Assembly: GCA_016806645.1 (NCBI GenBank)
Contig: JACSYO010000384.1
Location: 602,501 to 666,500, forward strand
Source of the DNA: Ophiodon elongatus
Lineage: Eukaryota; Chordata; Actinopteri; Perciformes; Hexagrammidae
DNA length: 64,000 nt
Direction: 5' to 3'
Shown here: in pieces, positions 19,360-32,060 of the stretch
How positions within the stretch are numbered: position 1 is the first letter of the stretch
Layout of the letters: each line of letters starts with the position of its first letter
Made by a program: the position numbers and the translations under genes
Notes under the pieces: generated by a model
Database searches by the model: none
What the model was told of the DNA's origin: nothing
What the model saw: the letters and a program-made list of their open reading frames with translations, nothing else

Positions 19360-22000
19360 CTGCCATTTTAAGAAGAAGTGGAAATAAGTACTGCACTTAA
19401 GTACAAGTTCAGGGTACTTGTACTTTGCTTGTTGAGTGTTTCCATTTCATGTAGCTTTATACTTCTAATATAGTGGATGGAATAGATACTTAAATAATTG
19501 TACTTCAATTAAACGTTAAGGTTTTGAAGGTAGGACTTTTACTTGGTGGAGTATTTTCACAGTGTGGTATTCATAATTTTACTTAAGTAAAGGATCTGAA
19601 TACTTCTTCCAACACTGTTTATTTCAACAACTTTAATACAATTAAGTTTGTGGTGTTAACGCCAAAGATGTAATTAGGACTCATGACAAGTTAATATGTG
19701 TTAGTGAGCGTTACATGTTATTGTTTAACAAACACAGATTTGTCTTAATTGCAGTAAAACCAAATATAAAAGCAGTTTTAACAACAGTTTTAAAATATTG
19801 ACATTTGGCAGTGAAGTCAGTTGATTCCCTCTCGGGGTTGAAGTTAACCAAACTTTATTGAACTTTGATACGATACGATGCGGGTGTTGTCGTCGTTAAC
19901 CCAAAGTATAAATAAGTAAGAAATTATGATGTATTATTATAATATAATATATATATTTAAGTTTCCGAGCAGCAGTGGTAAAAGAAGTACTCAGATCCTT
20001 TACTTAAATAAATGTAGCAATACCATAAAAATACTCAATTACAAGTAAAAGTCCTGAATTCAAGATGTTACCCAAGTAAAAGTATGGAAGTATCAGCAGC
20101 AAAATATACGTGAAGTATCAAAAGTAAAAGTACTCATTATGCAGAATGGCTCCTTTCACAGTGTATATTGTTCTGTTTTTGTCACTTGAATACGGAAGCC
20201 CTGAGCGGTAAATAAGAAAAAATGATCTGTTCTCTAATTCTGATCTAATTAGTTTTTTTTTCTCCTGTGGAAATTACTTAAGAACAGGCTGGGAAAAAAG
20301 TTTTGCAGGATAATTTGCTGGTGTTTTGTAATACTCATTTCGGATGAGTTTTAATTTCTCCACGCACTCCAAACAAAAGCAACTTATATTGTGTGTTAGG
20401 AAGTTACGTAAATTAAAGCTCACTTGGAAGAAAACATAAATGCATTTAATCCAATATAGAGTATAGTGTAGAGGTAAACATCAGCCTCTTGTGGTCAAAA
20501 TGAAGAAAATAAATCACCTGCCAAAACTATTTTTTCCCACATTTTTAAGGAACAATTTAAGGATCTTAGATTGTCCTTTCAAAACTTTTTCACCTGTTCT
20601 TCAATCATAAACAGTAAAGAACACAGTTTCGATCAGAGTTAGAAAATGGATCACCAAAAAAACTTGCCTCTCAGGGCTCCTGTACCAACAAATACATGTG
20701 AGAGCATTTTAATGTTGTATTTCGTCAATGTGGAGAAAATGTAATACCAGATAGAGATACTAGATTAGTAGTATAGTACTAAATCATATCATACAAGCAT
20801 ATCATGGGTTTTTATGTAAAAACTAACAGTAACAGTTGACTGTAATGGAGTATGAAGTACAAAATGTCCGTCCGAAATGTAGTGAAGAAGAGGTATAGAT
20901 GGATATACTCAAGTAAAGTACAAGTATCTCAAAATTGTCAGTATTGTACAGTACTTGCGGTTTTGGTTTCAATGAAATCAAACAAGTAGTCCAGAATTTA
21001 ATATATGTAGGTGTTAAGTATTGAGAAATAGAAAATACTACAGTACAAGTAAAAGTCCTCCATTCATTATTTTACTGAGGTAAAAGTACACCAAGTGTTG
21101 GCATCAAAACGTACTTGAAGCACAAGTCATAAGGCAACAAAATGGTCCCTTTCATGTAGTCTTATGTCATCAGACTATTCTGATGTATATAAGCTATCAC
21201 TTAAGGTCAAGTACATAAGAATTACAGGCAAAAGTATTCAGGTCAAACACACACATTTTAAGATAATATTAAACATCAAATGTGAGGCTTTAACTCACTC
21301 AACAGACAGATTTCCGATATGTTTGCTGTGTTTTACCTTCAGTGGTCCGGCTGCCTTCATTCTTTAGACAATTGCAGCAGCACACGCTGTTCTTCCTCTT
21401 TCAACATCTCCCCACATCCGTCAAACTCGAGACGGGGGAGATCTGTGATCTCTGTGTGTTCAGGAGAGTTGGCACAAAAACATCAATGTGGATCAACTGT
21501 GCATACTGTTTATGGTAATTTAATGTTATTTATTCCAAGCTCTTTAGTGATGTTTTTATAGTGACCAGAGTTGCTCTGCAGACGTTATTTGCAGAGGTGG
21601 AAGAAATATCAATACTGCTTTGTAAAAATACTGTGTTACAAATATACGTACAACAGAAAAATGTGCTTAAAGTATTGAAGTAAATGTACTAAGTATATAT
21701 AAATAGGGATCATCTTAAGGATTGTTATCCCTTAAAATATGGATGGGCCAAATGTAAGGCAACAAAATAAGTGGGTTTTTAAAGGTCCTGGTGCTGATTG
21801 ACTGAAACAAGGAACCAAAATCTCAGAGCTCACCAAAAGGCCATCTGATTGGACCAGCCAGTTGCAAGTTAGCACATCGCACAACGCATGCAGGAAGGGT
21901 TGTAGTTTTAAAAGTAATTTAAAGTCATTGTTAGCTTTGATAAAACTGGAAGTGGCCTTAAAAATATTAAAACACAAAAGTTGTGATCCTTTAAATGTTT
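19360..22000. repeat. Repeat-rich intergenic stretch between lat2 and the PIM-like kinase
   Basis: At least four AAGTACT-family copies (about 19360-19620, 19970-20200, 20860-21150 and 21590-21720) lie in tandem, separated by AT-rich DNA. The copy at 19970-20170 is the cleanest, running from GCAGTGGTAAAAGAAGTACT through AAAAGTCCTGAATTCAAGAT to CTCATTATGCAGAATGGCTC. Short open frames here are not supported by any domain. I see no gene. Confidence 0.65.
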
Positions 22001-22479
22001 GGTAAAAAAATATTCTACTGTAAAAACTGTTGATTTAAAGCAATGAAAATCAGCTCAACTCACTGAAATCAAAACAATAGGCATAGAAGATAATAGATCT
22101 AGTCAATAAAACTTTCTATTTGATGTCCTCAGAATCTTTCTTTTGGCACACAGAAGTGATGCATTTCATGTTTCAAATGTTACAAACAGTGAGTAGTTGG
22201 CTTTAGTTACAGACAAGAGCTCACTTGGAACAAAACAAATCCCATATATTCAATTTTACCAAAACACATTGTGTGTATCCTTGACATCTAACACATGTAT
22301 TGAATCTATTACAATATATAACATCAGCAAAACCGATTTTTAACATATTTTGAAACATGCATTGTTTATGTTTATGTATGTGCCTTTTGCTGGCACAGTG
22401 CTGTATCTTGGCACGTTACTGTTACCTTATGATTAGTGGAACAATGTGATTGTGACCATTGGCAGGAATGTGTATTTCG

Positions 22480-22760
22480 TCACCCACATGCACAAACCGC
22501 AAATGTCAACCACATGGTGGCGCTAGACACAACTGAGGATCTCACTGAAAGTCAGTTGGATAGACAGTCCAACAGTTGTTGAGATATTTTACTAAAAAAC
22601 AAAACCTGCAGATGGCGATTTGGGGGAAAGTCAGGGGATCGTTAAAATCAGGATTCAACAGTTGTTGAGATATTTCAGTCTGGACCAAAGTGTTGGCCTG
22701 ACCGACAGAAAAACATCCCTAAAGCCAAAAATCATTCTGTATTAATTCTTTAAGGTGTTT
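22480..22760 (+). repeat. Teleost repeat with GTTGTTGAGATATTTCAGTC core
   Basis: Contains ACATGGTGGCGCTAGA, AACAGTTGTTGAGATATTT (twice, at about 22570 and 22660) and TCTGGACCAAAGTGTTGG. Related sequence appears at 37340-37530 and, reversed, at 55290-55800. This is a common non-coding fish repeat pattern; the family name is not determined here. The remaining DNA up to 23160 holds nothing I can identify. Confidence 0.6.
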
Positions 22761-23163
22761 GACTTTAAGCTCAAGATGAACAGTTCATAGAAACAACCTG
22801 AGGACATTTTCATAGTTTGTAGGAAAGTCAGCCAGATGACTGAGAAAGAGTCAGTATTCAGTATTGTATGCTTGTACACATACTATTTCATGCACTGTAT
22901 GAATGTATTCAGTGGATAACCTCCATCTTTACAAATAAACTGTACACACACATACACGATTTACTCGGAACCCTCATTTGCATATTCAGAACACTCGACT
23001 GTTATGGTACAGTCGTGACCTCAGAATAGAACATGTCCTGGTGTTCCATGTTCCGTTCACCACAGCTTAAGAACACACTCTGTGGCACATTCACTCAGTT
23101 AGCTTCAAGTCTTTCATCAACACAAGCTGAAGTTTTCGTGTCAGAAACTTATTCGACATTCTT

Positions 23164-25487
23164 ATGGACAACGACTCTGAAAAGAAGATGAACAATAGCG
23201 GTTCTTCGGCCCTCGACAGAGATCAAGGTAAGTGAGAAATCCAGGCAGTTCATGTTCATGATCCATCGGACTCATCAGGTGGAGAAGGCACGAATTTAGA
23301 GTTAATAGCTTGAAAAAGACCTCTGATTCCTGCTGTTGAGCCCCTTTCTCTTACTCTGATCTGAATCTGAACTGTGAAGTGATACAAGGTGATAATTTCA
23401 TACAGTTAGTGACAATAATTCACAACTAATTAATGTTCCACTTTGTTTTTCTCATTTGTAGACATTGATATCAGCTGGCCTGAAAAAGGTTCAGCATCTG
23501 GAGTGCATGGTCCGATGAGGGGGGTTAAAAGGAAGTTCAGTTTTAGAAGGGAGATGCTCCTCAAAAGGCCGAGGCTGGCTGAAATAGAAAACCCAACCAT
23601 CTCTGAGGAGGACGTCGTCCTTAGAAAAGTGAAGAGGAAAGTCAGAGAAGATGGAGAGGAAGCACAGAAGGAGAAAAGGAGACGACTGGACCTCATCACC
23701 TTTGACAACGAGTTGCCGTCCACCTCAGCGGACACTGGTAAGCTGATCATGTGAAACTGCTGTTGTATAGAGAGGGGGTTGAGGGGGGGGGGCAGATATG
23801 TCAAAACCTTAGACCAATGTACCCGCCTGACAAAATACTTTATGCCGATGTTTTAATTGGAGCGAGTTAAAACAACAACAATTATCCTACGATGTTGGGC
23901 GATATTGAGAAGAGAGTGACATTACATTTTTAATCAAAGGGGTTACATCAAATTCTAAACTATTATTCTGCGATAAATGATGAGCTACTCCTTTAACTAA
24001 GAGGCTGCAGAGCAGAAAAGACTCTCGTGTGATTTGGGAGACATCGAATGACGACCCGTCTTGTCATTTAGTTTGAAGGACTTTTTGTCCACCTTAGTGT
24101 TGTGACTGTCAACAAACTGATGTTGTGATGCTTTTTTCTCATCTGTAGAAAGCAGCAACACGTCTGTGGAGGATGTGAGCAAGAGAGGCGTTAAGAGGAA
24201 GGCCCTCGGCGATGATGAAGGACCAGACAGAAAGAAGATGAGGAGAACGGACCTGGAGGAGACCATGGAGGAGACCAAGGAGGAGACCAAGGAGGAGACC
24301 ATGGAGGAGACCATGGAGGAGACCAAGGAGGAGACCAAGGAGGAGACCAAGGAGGAGACCATGGAGGAGACCAAGGAGGAGACCATGGAGGAGACCAAGG
24401 AGGAGACCATGGAGGAGACCATGGAGGAGACCAAGGAGGAGACCAAGGAGGAGACCATGGAGGAGACCAAGGAGGAGACCATGGAGGAGACCAAGGAGGA
24501 GACCAAGGAGGAGACCATGGAGGAGACCAAGGAGGAGACCAAGGAGGAGACCATGGAGGAGACCAAGGAGGAGACCATGGAGGAGACCAAGGAGGAGACC
24601 AAGGAGGAGACCATGGAGGAGACCATGGAGGAGACCATGGAGGAGACCAAGGAGGAGACCAAGGAGGAGACCATGGAGGAGACCAAGGAGGAGACCAAGG
24701 AGGAGACCATGGAGGAGACCATGGAGGAGACCAAGGAGGAGACCAAGGAGGAGACCATGGAGGAGACCAAGGAGGAGACCAAGGAGGAGACCATGGAGGA
24801 GACCATGGAGGAGACCAAGGAGGAGACCAAGGAGGAGACCATGGAGGAGACCAAGGAGGAGACCAAGGAGGAGACCATGGAGGAGACCATGGAGGAGACC
24901 ATGGAGGAGACCAAGGAGGAGACCAAGGAGGAGACCATGGAGGAGACCAAGGAGGAGACCAAGAAGGAGACCATGGAGGAGACCAAGGAGGAGACCATGG
25001 AGGAGACCATGGAGGAGACCAAGGAGGAGACCAAGGAGGAGACCAAGGAGGAGACCAAGAAGGAGACCAAGGAGGAGACCAAGGAGGAGACCATGGAGGA
25101 GACCAAGGAGGAGACCAAGGAGGAGACCAAGGAGGAGACCAAGAAGGAGACCAAGAAGAAGATCAAGGATGCGAAACGGGCTTTGTTGATACTTGAAACA
25201 AAAGGTCAGTCGATAGTGATGAACGTAATGTTTGGCTTTATTATGTTAAGTGTAAAAATATGATTTAAATTAGGTGTAACAAATGTAGGAGGGATTCATA
25301 TCAGAGTTTAGGTAACATATAGTTGCTGTTACTCACAAATGTCTTCAAATAAACAATGTGTTTCTCTGTTCAGCAAAATTTGAGGCCAAGTACGAGCAGC
25401 AGGAGAAACTTGGTGAAGGGGGATGTGGATCTGTGTTTGGTGGCTACCGCAAAGCAGATGATCTGCCTGTAAGTGTTACACACATGT

Positions 25488-25535
<48 letters not shown>

Positions 25536-26688
25536 GTCAGGAAGTGTTAACCGAAGTCTTGTTTGTGTCTCGTAGGTCGCCATCAAACACATTCCCAAAG
25601 ACAACATTCTCTGCAAACACAAGGTGAGTGAGCGACCTGCTGATGTTCAGATCTGCTGTTTCAACTCTCTTTCTGAATGGACTGTGGAGGAATCAGGGTT
25701 CTCTCTCATCCTTGAACTCTGTTGTGATGTTTCAGGCAAAAAATGGGAAGCAGATCTCCGTGGAGATCGCCGTCATGTCGAAACTGGCGGCCGGATCAGA
25801 CGAGACATCAGCACCCGTGTCCCTGCTGGACTGGTACGATCTGGACCAGGAACTGGTCCTGGTGCTGGAGAGACCGGTCCCTGCCGTAGACCTGCACCAC
25901 TACATTAAGGTCAAAGGAGGCTCCTTAGATGAAGAGGAAGCCAAGGTAAGCTGCTGTCGTCAGCTCAGAGTCACAGCCATGGAAACATGTCAAAGCATCC
26001 TCCTCTCTGACCCCTCATCTCTCTCTTTGTCAGATCATACTGAAACAGCTGGTCGATGCAGCCATTGACCTTGAGAACAGACTCATTTTCCACCGGGACA
26101 TTAAGGTGGAGAACATCCTGATTGAGACCGGCTCGGACGTCCCGCGAGTTCGCCTCATTGACTTTGGTCTGAGCTGCTTCGTTAAGAGGGGAGCCTCTTA
26201 CCGCGTCTTCTACGGTAAGATGTCCAGCTTTACTCCTGCTCTTCACTAACTTACCCATCGGTGACTTTTACATTCTAACAAAGCTCCTCCTCCTCACTGT
26301 CTGTTTATTACGTCTGCATATCCTAGGTACTCACATCCCCCCGGAGTGGAGCGATCGTTGTGTGTACAGAGCCGGACCCACCACAGCGTTTCAGATGGGA
26401 GTGGTCCTGTTTGACATGGTCCACAGATCTGCATCATTCAATACATCCAAGTTCTTTAGAAAGAAGCAGATTATCGACGAGGACCTCTCCGAAAGTAAGA
26501 AAAACATACACAAACTGAATGTGTCCATTTTAGTTCACGTTCTGATGGATCACCGGAGCCGTCGCCCTCACCTTTCTTCTCCTTCTTTCTCTCCAGATTG
26601 CAAAGATTTCTTGAAGGCGTGTTTGAATGAAGACCCCAATAAGCGTCTCAGCCTGGTGCAGCTCAAGGATCATCAATTTATCAGATAA
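23164..26688 (+). CDS. PIM-like serine/threonine kinase with EET[M/K] repeat region
   Basis: Nine exons: 23164-23227, 23462-23737, 24149-25204, 25374-25468, 25576-25623, 25736-25945, 26034-26214, 26327-26494 and 26597-26688; 2190 nt, 729 residues. The kinase domain begins near residue 470: Gly loop GEGGCGSV (479-486), catalytic Lys in VAIK (501), HRDIKVEN (603-610), DFG (626-628) and a PPEW in place of APE. The blocks LLDWYDLDQELVLVLERP and the GT..PPEW segment identify the PIM family. All catalytic residues are present, so activity is plausible. PIM kinases are usually about 310-330 residues and lack a long N-terminus. Here residues 1-149 are basic, with several nuclear-localisation-like clusters (GVKRK twice, KRPRL, RKKMRR, KRRRL), and residues about 150-450 are a near-perfect EETM/EETK repeat. 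Fish genomes carry large expanded sets of PIM-like kinases; I cannot name the orthologue. An AATAAA lies at 29079 beyond the duplicated 3' tail. Confidence 0.9.
24256..25158 (+). repeat. Coding 12-bp minisatellite (EETM/EETK), about 75 units
   Basis: Tandem GAGGAGACC followed by ATG or AAG, entirely within exon 3 of the PIM-like kinase. Variation is almost confined to the T/A that switches Met and Lys, plus a few AAG-for-GAG changes (K instead of E) near 24960, 25060 and 25141. Every unit keeps the frame. The encoded stretch is highly acidic and probably forms an extended charged helix or disordered linker. Confidence 0.98.
25494..25530 (+). repeat. (CA)n microsatellite in PIM-like intron 4
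   Basis: About 18 CA units, 45 bp upstream of the exon that encodes the VAIK lysine. Confidence 0.95.
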
Positions 26689-27935
26689 ACTAACACCACA
26701 CACTCTCACATACCTACACACATATGAATCTAAACTAAACTTCACATATACACATCTAGACACAACTACACACACACACACATTTAATTACATTAATCCC
26801 AAACTGTGTCTCTTTGACAGTCAGGAGAACGTGATGAACTCCTGCTGGACAAAATCAAAGAAGAAACAATAGTTTGAATGTCAGCGTCTCAGCCTGGTGC
26901 AGCTCAAGGATCATCAATTTATCAGATAAACTAACACACACACTCACACATACCTACACACACACACATTTAAACACAACTACACACATTTAAACACAAC
27001 TACACATATATACATTTAAACACAACTACACACATATACATTTAAACACAACTACACACATATACATTTAAACACACTCTCACATACCTACACACACACA
27101 CACATTTAAACACAACTACACATATACATTTAAACACACACACACATATACATTTAAACACACACACACATACACATTTAAACACAACTACACACATATA
27201 CATTTAAACACACACACACACACACACACACACATTTAAACACAACTACACACATACATTTAAACACACACACACATACCTACACACATACACATTTAAA
27301 CACAACTACACACATACACATTTAAACACACACACACACATACCTACACACATACACATTTAAACACAACTACACACATATACATTTAAACACACACATA
27401 CTTACACACATAAATCTAAACAAAACTTCACATATACACATTTAAACACAACTACACACATATACATTTAAACACACACACACATACCTACACACATATA
27501 AATCTAAACAAAACTTCACATATACACATCTAGACACAAGTACACACACACATTTAATTACATTAATCCCAAACTGTGTCTCTTTGACAGTCAGGAGAAC
27601 GTGATGAACTCCTGCTGGACAAAATCAAAGAAGAAACAATAGTTTGAATGAAGACCTCGATCAGCGTCTCAGCCTGGTGCAGCTCAAGGATCATCAATTT
27701 ATCAGATAAACTAACACACACACTCACACATACCTACACACATATGAATCTAAACTAAACTTCACATATACACATCTAGACACAACTACACACACACACA
27801 TTTAAACACAACTACACACATTTAAACACAACTACACACATTTAAACACAACTACACACATATACATTTAAACACAACTACACACATTTAAACACAACTA
27901 CACACATTTAAACACAACTACACACATATACATTT

Positions 27936-27969
<34 letters not shown>

Positions 27970-28800
27970 TTAATTACATTAATCCCAAACTTTCTCTCTT
28001 TGACAGTCAGGAGGACGTGATGAACTCCTGCTGGACAAAATCAAGGACCATCTGCAATCGACAACACAAGAGAAATTTATCAGATAAACTAACACACACA
28101 CTCACACATACCTACACACATATTAATCTAAACAAAACTTCACATATATATATTTAAACACAACTACACATATACATTTAAACACAAATACACATATACA
28201 TTTAAACACAACTACACATATACATTTAAACAAAACTTCACATATATATACTTAAACACAACTACACATTTACATTCAAACACACTCACACATACCTACA
28301 CACATATTAATCTAAACAAAACTTCACATATACACATCTAGACACAGCTACACACACACACACACACACACATTTAATTACATTAATCCCAAACTTTCTC
28401 TCTTTGACAGTCAGGAGGACGTGATGAACTCCTGCTGGACAAAATCAAGGACCATCTGCAATCGACAACACAAGAGAAATTTATCAGATAAACTAACACA
28501 CACACTCACACATACCTACACACATATTAATCTAAACAAAACTACACATATATATACTTAAACACAACTACACATATACATTTAAACACAACTACACATA
28601 TACATTTAAACACAACTACACATATACATTTAAACACAACTACACACATATACATTTCAACACACACACACACACACACACACATTTAATTACATTAATC
28701 CCAAACTTTCTCTCTTTGACAGGAAGGAGGACGTGAGGAACTCCTGCTGGACAGATTCAAGGACTTCAGGTGCATTTAGTATCTACAACACAGGTATTAC
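26689..28800 (+). repeat. Duplicated terminal-exon cassettes in ACACA/TTTAAACACAACTACAC satellite
   Basis: Downstream of the kinase stop codon, a segment identical or nearly so to the end of exon 9 (AGCGTCTCAGCCTGGTGCAG through ATCAGATAAACTAACAC) recurs at about 26882 and 27662, with truncated copies at about 28072 and 28478. A second conserved block, TCTCTTTGACAG followed by TCAGGAGAACGTGATGAACT, recurs five times (about 26809, 27579, 27997, 28403 and 28713). It looks like a splice acceptor plus a short open exon encoding DELLLDKIK. The blocks are separated by CA-rich minisatellite DNA with the phrase TTTAAACACAACTACACACA. Whether any copy is used as an alternative last exon cannot be told from sequence. 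Confidence 0.85.
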
Positions 28801-28929
28801 AAATAGATAGCTACATGTTTTAATCAGACTTAATATATTATATATGATCTAATAATCGTCTACTTTTCAGATCCTGCAACACGCCCAGCCGTCCGAGGAG
28901 AGAGGATCTCTCTTTGAATTGCCTTTCCC

Positions 28930-30230
28930 GAGTTTTCTTCCCATTTTTCTTTCTGGATTTTGAGGAGTTTTACTTGTTTTCTTAGAGAGCTTGGGCCGGG
29001 TCAGGAGCTGCTGCTGATTTGGGCCAAAAGAACCCAATTAGCAAACATATAATGTGATATTTGATACTGAATATTGAAAATAAATTGTGATAAAAAAATA
29101 ACCCAATGAATTCATCTTTTCTTTAGACCACAGATAATCATCATACTGTTTTTATAACTACATTTTAACTTTAATAATGTTTTTAATACACTTCCAGGCT
29201 TTTTTTCTCTGATATAGTAAAAGACAAACGCAAATAAATTATATGAACAGCAAAGATCTTGAGTGAAATAGTGTTGCTAATAAAAGACAGTTTCGATTGC
29301 TTTTCATCCAACATTTTAGGCCTGATTTAAAGTGTTTACTCACTTCTTCTTTAAGAAAAGAGATTTTACCTTACAATAATGACAGAGGAGGAGGAAGAAG
29401 AAGAGGGACTTTCAATGTAAATGAACAATGTGCTTATATGGGAAATCAAGATAAAAAAAATTAAGTCAGGCAATTAACAGCATATCAAAAATGAATTCAT
29501 TACAAATTAAAAGAAGATTAAACAAGCGGCCAATTCAAACTCTCAACAGCAAGTGTCAAGCTTCACTGAGCTGAGCAGAGTCATTTCAGCTGGTTTAAAT
29601 CTGTCTAAAGAAAGACTGAGACCAATCACACACTTGTTTCATCGTAACAATGGATGCAGCTTGTCAGTATTTGCACACTCAAACTCATATTTCTTGGCAG
29701 TTGGGGACACATTTTACAGATTTATTGAAAATATCCAGCAATGCTGTTCATTGTTTGACAAATGCACATGATTAGAACTGGTGGCGCCTCCTGTTGAATG
29801 ATTTCAAAATAGTTTTACACACGTGGTTCAACCTCGTCATGAAACAAACCCTGTGAGTTTAGTTTTGACTGGACAAAACATGATGATCGATCTGATTAGT
29901 GTTGTGCCCCGGTCGTTGTTTTGCATTTTGTAGCGCCCCCTAGTGGTCGATTTCAATGAAACTTTCAGTTTGTGTTTTAGGTGCTCTCGTGGACATCATT
30001 TTGTGATGATTGGCCCAACGGTTGTTGACTTTGGTCTGGTTATTTGCTGAGCCACATCCTTTTGAAGTTCATTGGTCAATATTTTGAAATGACAAATATA
30101 TATATTTGTCAATATTTTGAAAACTAAATAAGATGACAACAAACTTTTGATAAGTTTTGATAACTGTCGTCCAACAATGATCCACAGAAATAAGGGTTTA
30201 GGAGATGTCAAAAATGTGTTTAAAAAAAAA
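28930..30230. other. Intergenic, partly repeat-like, no gene seen
   Basis: AT-rich DNA after the kinase locus. The part from about 29760 to 30110 has TGGTGGCGCCTCCTGTTGAA, TAGCGCCCCCTAGTGGTCGA and TTGGCCCAACGGTTGTTGAC, phrases typical of a dispersed fish repeat. No coding signal is supported. Confidence 0.5.
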
Positions 30231-30234
30231 CAAA

Positions 30235-31450
30235 TTGTCTAATCTAATCAGATTAGATTAGATTAGAAAACTTTATTAATCTCCAGTGGGAAAACTCATT
30301 TGCCACCAAAAACTCATACAGACAACAATAGACACATTCCACAGTGCACAACAGACAAAAACACATTACAAAGAATAAATAACATCAGAAAATGCCATAT
30401 GAAACATGATTAACATCAGAAAGATGCTAAATCTAAAAACCACATCTAAAGGCCTTCATTAAAAAATCCAACTGCCGCTGGAACGAAAGACCTTCTGATT
30501 TGTTCAGTAGACGACTGAGGCATCCTGAGTCGCTCACCAAATGAGCTTCTGAGTCCATTAAAAACACAGTGGAGTGGATGGCCTTTAAAAGAAGAAATTG
30601 TTTTTAACTTGGCCCTTGTTCTCTTTTCTACAGTGACCTCTAGTGAGTCCGGGGTCAGGCCGATCACTGAGCCAGCCTCTCTGATCAACTTATTGATCTG
30701 TTTTTATCATCTGCAGTGCTGCCGTCCCCCCAGCAGAGCACAGCAGAGAAGAGGACACTAGCTAAGATCCCCTGGTAGAAAACATGAAGAAGCTTTCTAC
30801 TGATATAAAATTATCTAAGCTTCCTCAAGAAGAAAAGTCTTGACTGCACCTTTTAAAATACAGCATCAGTGTTCTTTTTCCAGTTTAATTTACTGTCCAG
30901 ATAGAGCCCAAGATATTTATATGACTGGACAATTTCTATCTGCTGATCCGCAATTACCACTGGGGAGACCTATACTCCTTCTTCCTTCTGAAATCAATAA
31001 CCAACTCTTTGTCTCTCCAACCTTTAGTTTAAAAAAAATGTTATCACACCAGCTGACAAAAGATTAAACCTCCCGTTTATAGGCCAGGTCATTGCCTCGG
31101 GTAAGTAGACCAACCAGGGCAGTGACATCTGAGAACGTTTGGATGCTACAGGACACATGGCTCTGCCTATAGTCAGCTGTATAAAGTGAGGATAAAAAGG
31201 GGGATTAAACTGTTCCTTGTGGTGTTCCAGTTTTAGTTAAGATAGTGTCAGTGTTTTTATCAAGCCTGACAAACTAAGTCGCCGACGAACTTTAGTGGTT
31301 CTTGAGGCTCTTTTTTAAAGAACACATGGAACCGGACACGTGTCAAATTTCAAGTCAGTCTGAATCCATCTCCTCTGGTCCTTCCTCTAAAATATAGCGG
31401 AGACGCAGCCACCTCTGCCTCTAAACCAGCCTACTCTGATGGATAGCCTG
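30235..31450 (-). mobile_element. Non-LTR retrotransposon (LINE) 3' fragment
   Basis: On the minus strand, the segment from about 31100 down to 30446 encodes broken pieces of the C-terminal part of a LINE reverse transcriptase: a YKYLG block near 30910, then the LNKLIREAGSVIG / RRSFVPAAVGFFN block at 30446-30700. It ends in an AATAAAGTTTTCTAATCTAA tail with tandem GATTA repeats at 30235-30265, as expected for the 3' terminus of such elements. Frameshifts and stops interrupt the frame and the 5' part is missing, so it is dead on arrival (5' truncated). The family is probably of the Rex1 or CR1/L2 kind common in fish, but this is not settled. Confidence 0.8.
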
Positions 31451-31469
31451 AGAATTTAGAAAGTAGCTG

Positions 31470-32060
31470 GTAACTAAAGCTCTCAGATAAATGTAGTGCA
31501 GTAAAAAGTATATTTACCTCTGAGATGTAATGAAGTAGAAAGTAGTGTAAGATGAAAATACTCAAGTGATGTACATGTTTCTCAAAAGTTAAGTACAGTA
31601 CTTGAGTTAATGTACTTAGTGACTTTCACATGAAAGAAGTATTCAGAAAAGTAAAAGTAATGGTACATTACTATTATGATCAAAATATACTTAAAGTACT
31701 AAAAGTAAAAGTCTTCATTATGCAGAATGGCCCATTTCAGAATATTAATAAATAAATATTGATTAATTAATGTGTTCATCGATTTAATATTGCAGCTGGT
31801 TAAGGTGGAGCTGCACCAGGAGCTAATTATATTAGCAACTACTTTATATACTGCTGGTAGTTTAATCTACACTAGTACATCATCATTTATTAATAATCAG
31901 AATCTGTAAAGTGCCGAAAGTTTAAAATTAAATGTGGTGAAGTAAAAACTACAACATTTCCCTTTGAGATCTAGTGGAGTAAAAGTATAAAGTAGCAGAA
32001 AATGAAAATTATAGTAGCCTCTATAAGTAGTCTACCTCAAAACTATACAGTAACTTTACA
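31470..32060. repeat. AAGTACT-family repeat upstream of kctd7
   Basis: Long copy with AAATGTAGTGCAGTAAAAAG, TACTTGAGTTAATGTACTTA, AAAAGTCTTCATTATGCAGA and GGTTAAGGTGGAGCTGCACC. The last part also appears at 4340 and 52500. Confidence 0.7.

Noticed and set aside
23997..25166. 389-codon minus-strand VSS-repeat protein
   Set aside because: Mirror of the coding EET minisatellite; no promoter or splice context, and the plus strand has a coherent kinase gene.
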